Assembly: GCA_903875815.1 (NCBI GenBank) | Contig: CAIQXR010000303.1 | Coordinates: 1-6,974 of the forward strand | From: an uncultured Actinomycetes bacterium | GTDB lineage: Bacteria; Actinomycetota; Actinomycetes; Nanopelagicales; Nanopelagicaceae | DNA: 6,974 nt | Reading direction: 5' to 3' | In this document: positions 5,775-6,974 of the stretch, in pieces | How the letters are laid out: the number at the start of each line of letters is the position of its first letter | How positions within the stretch are numbered: the first letter of the stretch is position 1 | The notes under the pieces: generated by a model | Seen by the model: the letters and a program-made list of their open reading frames with translations, nothing else | The model's database searches: none | What the model was told of the DNA's origin: nothing | Program-made: the position numbers and the translations under genes

Positions 5775-6974
5775 ATGAGTTCGCGCATTAAGTTCTTTCT
5801 CGTTGTCGTTGCCTGCTCTGTATTAGGTAGCTCAGGTGCCAGCGCAAACGTTCTGATTGCAAACACGGTTTTAGGATCGAGCACAACGACTCAAGATTCT
5901 GCATGCGGTTGGCTAACGATGCCAACTTCTTCCATCAGCCCCACTGCAACCACAACTGTAGATGTGATTTTTTCCCTCAGCGCGAACGCCAGCGCATCGG
6001 TTGATCAAGGAATTATCGGTGGCACGGCCGGCGCACTCAATGCCTTTCTTCTGGGCGGAGCGCTCTTCAAACGTATCGACATCGACTATGGCAGTGGCAC
6101 TGTTCCGTTCTATTTGCAGAGCCAAGCGGCATTTATTCGAGGTACTAGCTATCACTTAGCAATCCAAAGTTCTGGTGGAATTACTCGCGCTTGGGTGAAT
6201 GGCGTGGCAATGACTACCAACGCGACTTCGAATGCATCGAACTATCTCTACGCATCGCAGGCGCATGGAGCGGCCCAAGCCTTTTCGCAAATCGGCGGCT
6301 ATTACGGACACGGTGGGGGATTCCAAGGGTCAGTTCAGTACGCCCGAATCGTTTCAACCAATGTCTATTCCATGACCGATACCGTCACGATGACAAATAC
6401 GCTCACCAACGTCGCGAATACTCAATTCCTGATGACGCCAACAACTTATATTCCAACCTATGCCGTCATTACCGCAGCTACATACTCAAACCCTAATGTG
6501 ACCTTTACGGCGAACAATAACTTTGTGCCAGGTGACACCATCACGATTAAATCTGCTTTGGTCTCTGGATATAACAAGAGTAATGCGCAGGTAGTTTCTG
6601 CCTCAGGATCTGCTTTTACGGTGAACTATGGTGCGTCGAACCCTGGAACCTGGAGCGGCCTTGGCGATGCAGTGACAACTGCGGTAACGAAAGACGATAT
6701 TGGAAATACTGCTATTCAATGGGTAGATGCAGTCTGTACAGCGGCCGCTAGTGGCCCTGGAATCATTGTGGCTGTTGCTGCTACGCCATCCATTCTTACT
6801 GGTGGCACTGGCTCGATCTACCGCAAAGCCACCACCCTTCGAGTCACAATGCCAGCAGATGGTCGCATCACTTTTTACGCACAAGGAAAGCCCATTCCTG
6901 GCTGCAAGAACTTCGCTGCTTCGGCTGGAATTGCCTCATGTATTTGGAAGCCATCGTTGCATGGAACAGTGACG
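5775..6974 (+). CDS. Secreted modular surface protein with LamG-like and Ig-like domains (partial, open at right edge)
   Basis: 400 codons without a stop; the 3' end lies beyond the window. Residues 1-24 are a Sec signal peptide (R4, K6, core 7-18, A-S-A cleavage at 22-24). Residues about 25-200 look like a LamG/concanavalin-type jelly roll: 'YHLAIQSSGGITRAWVNGV' (126-144) and 'IGGYYGHGGGFQGSVQYARI' (173-192). Residues about 225-300 form a Thr/Asn-rich beta-sandwich-like unit with 'VTFTANNNFVPGDTITI' (242-258). Residues about 328-400 begin an Ig-like domain, 'ITFYAQGKPIPGCK' (365-378) and 'CIWKP' (389-393), with C377 and C389 a likely disulfide. C44 and C321 may form a second pair. The protein is Ser/Thr/Ala/Asn-rich, typical of exported adhesin or stalk proteins. 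The start is ATG 5775 with GGGGAT (5767-5772) upstream. Domain calls come from pattern recognition, so the function (adhesion, glycan binding or envelope) is inferred. No stated link to the sugar genes beyond adjacency. Confidence 0.88.
   Translation, partial: MSSRIKFFLVVVACSVLGSSGASANVLIANTVLGSSTTTQDSACGWLTMPTSSISPTATTTVDVIFSLSANASASVDQGIIGGTAGALNAFLLGGALFKRIDIDYGSGTVPFYLQSQAAFIRGTSYHLAIQSSGGITRAWVNGVAMTTNATSNASNYLYASQAHGAAQAFSQIGGYYGHGGGFQGSVQYARIVSTNVYSMTDTVTMTNTLTNVANTQFLMTPTTYIPTYAVITAATYSNPNVTFTANNNFVPGDTITIKSALVSGYNKSNAQVVSASGSAFTVNYGASNPGTWSGLGDAVTTAVTKDDIGNTAIQWVDAVCTAAASGPGIIVAVAATPSILTGGTGSIYRKATTLRVTMPADGRITFYAQGKPIPGCKNFAASAGIASCIWKPSLHGTVT

Noticed and set aside
6747..6756. GCTAGTGGCC, identical to part of the heptamer array near 2434
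   Set aside because: A single 10-bp match in coding sequence without neighbouring units; likely chance.
5913..6884. Short frames on both strands inside the surface-protein region
   Set aside because: They overlap the uninterrupted 400-codon frame from 5775, which has a signal peptide and consistent domain patterns; the short frames show neither.

Overview
The window (about half G+C by eye) looks like a piece of a free-living actinobacterial chromosome. The carbohydrate proteins resemble actinobacterial forms, with an AglE/AglF-type alpha-glucoside ABC transporter and 'FRIDVAH' GH13 and 'FRWGAATAAYQIEGG' GH1 glucosidases. The moderate G+C, short gaps and Thr/Ala/Ser-rich modular surface protein recall the small-genome freshwater acI/Nanopelagicales group. 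That placement is inference from recall, not a search.

Layout. From 5590 down to the left edge, four genes run on the minus strand: a GH13 alpha-glucosidase (5590-3887), a GH1 beta-glucosidase (3837-2455), a secreted AglE-like sugar-binding protein (2191-884) and the N-terminal 233 codons of an AglF-like permease (700 to beyond 1). Strong intrinsic terminators follow the beta-glucosidase and the binding-protein gene. The cluster is therefore a chain of separately tunable units rather than one uniform transcript. On the plus strand, diverging from 5775 and open at the right edge, is a secreted modular protein with a LamG-like domain followed by Ig-like beta-sandwich domains.

How they work together. 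The binding protein captures a glucose-containing di- or oligosaccharide outside the membrane and hands it to the permease complex. The second permease and the ATPase are expected off the left edge or elsewhere. Neither glucosidase has a signal peptide, so both should act in the cytoplasm on imported alpha- and beta-linked sugars, releasing glucose.

Most notable non-coding structure: a perfect 14-bp inverted repeat around the beta-glucosidase start codon, with the ribosome-binding site in its loop. Others are five tandem 7-bp units running through the beta-glucosidase stop codon, an 8-bp-arm palindrome and an 11-bp-phased GATAAC direct repeat before the binding-protein gene, and a tandem duplication in the permease leader. 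No RNA genes, CRISPR arrays, insertion sequences or origins were seen. I see no clearly new multi-gene system here; the most novel-looking items are the hairpin start region and the surface protein.
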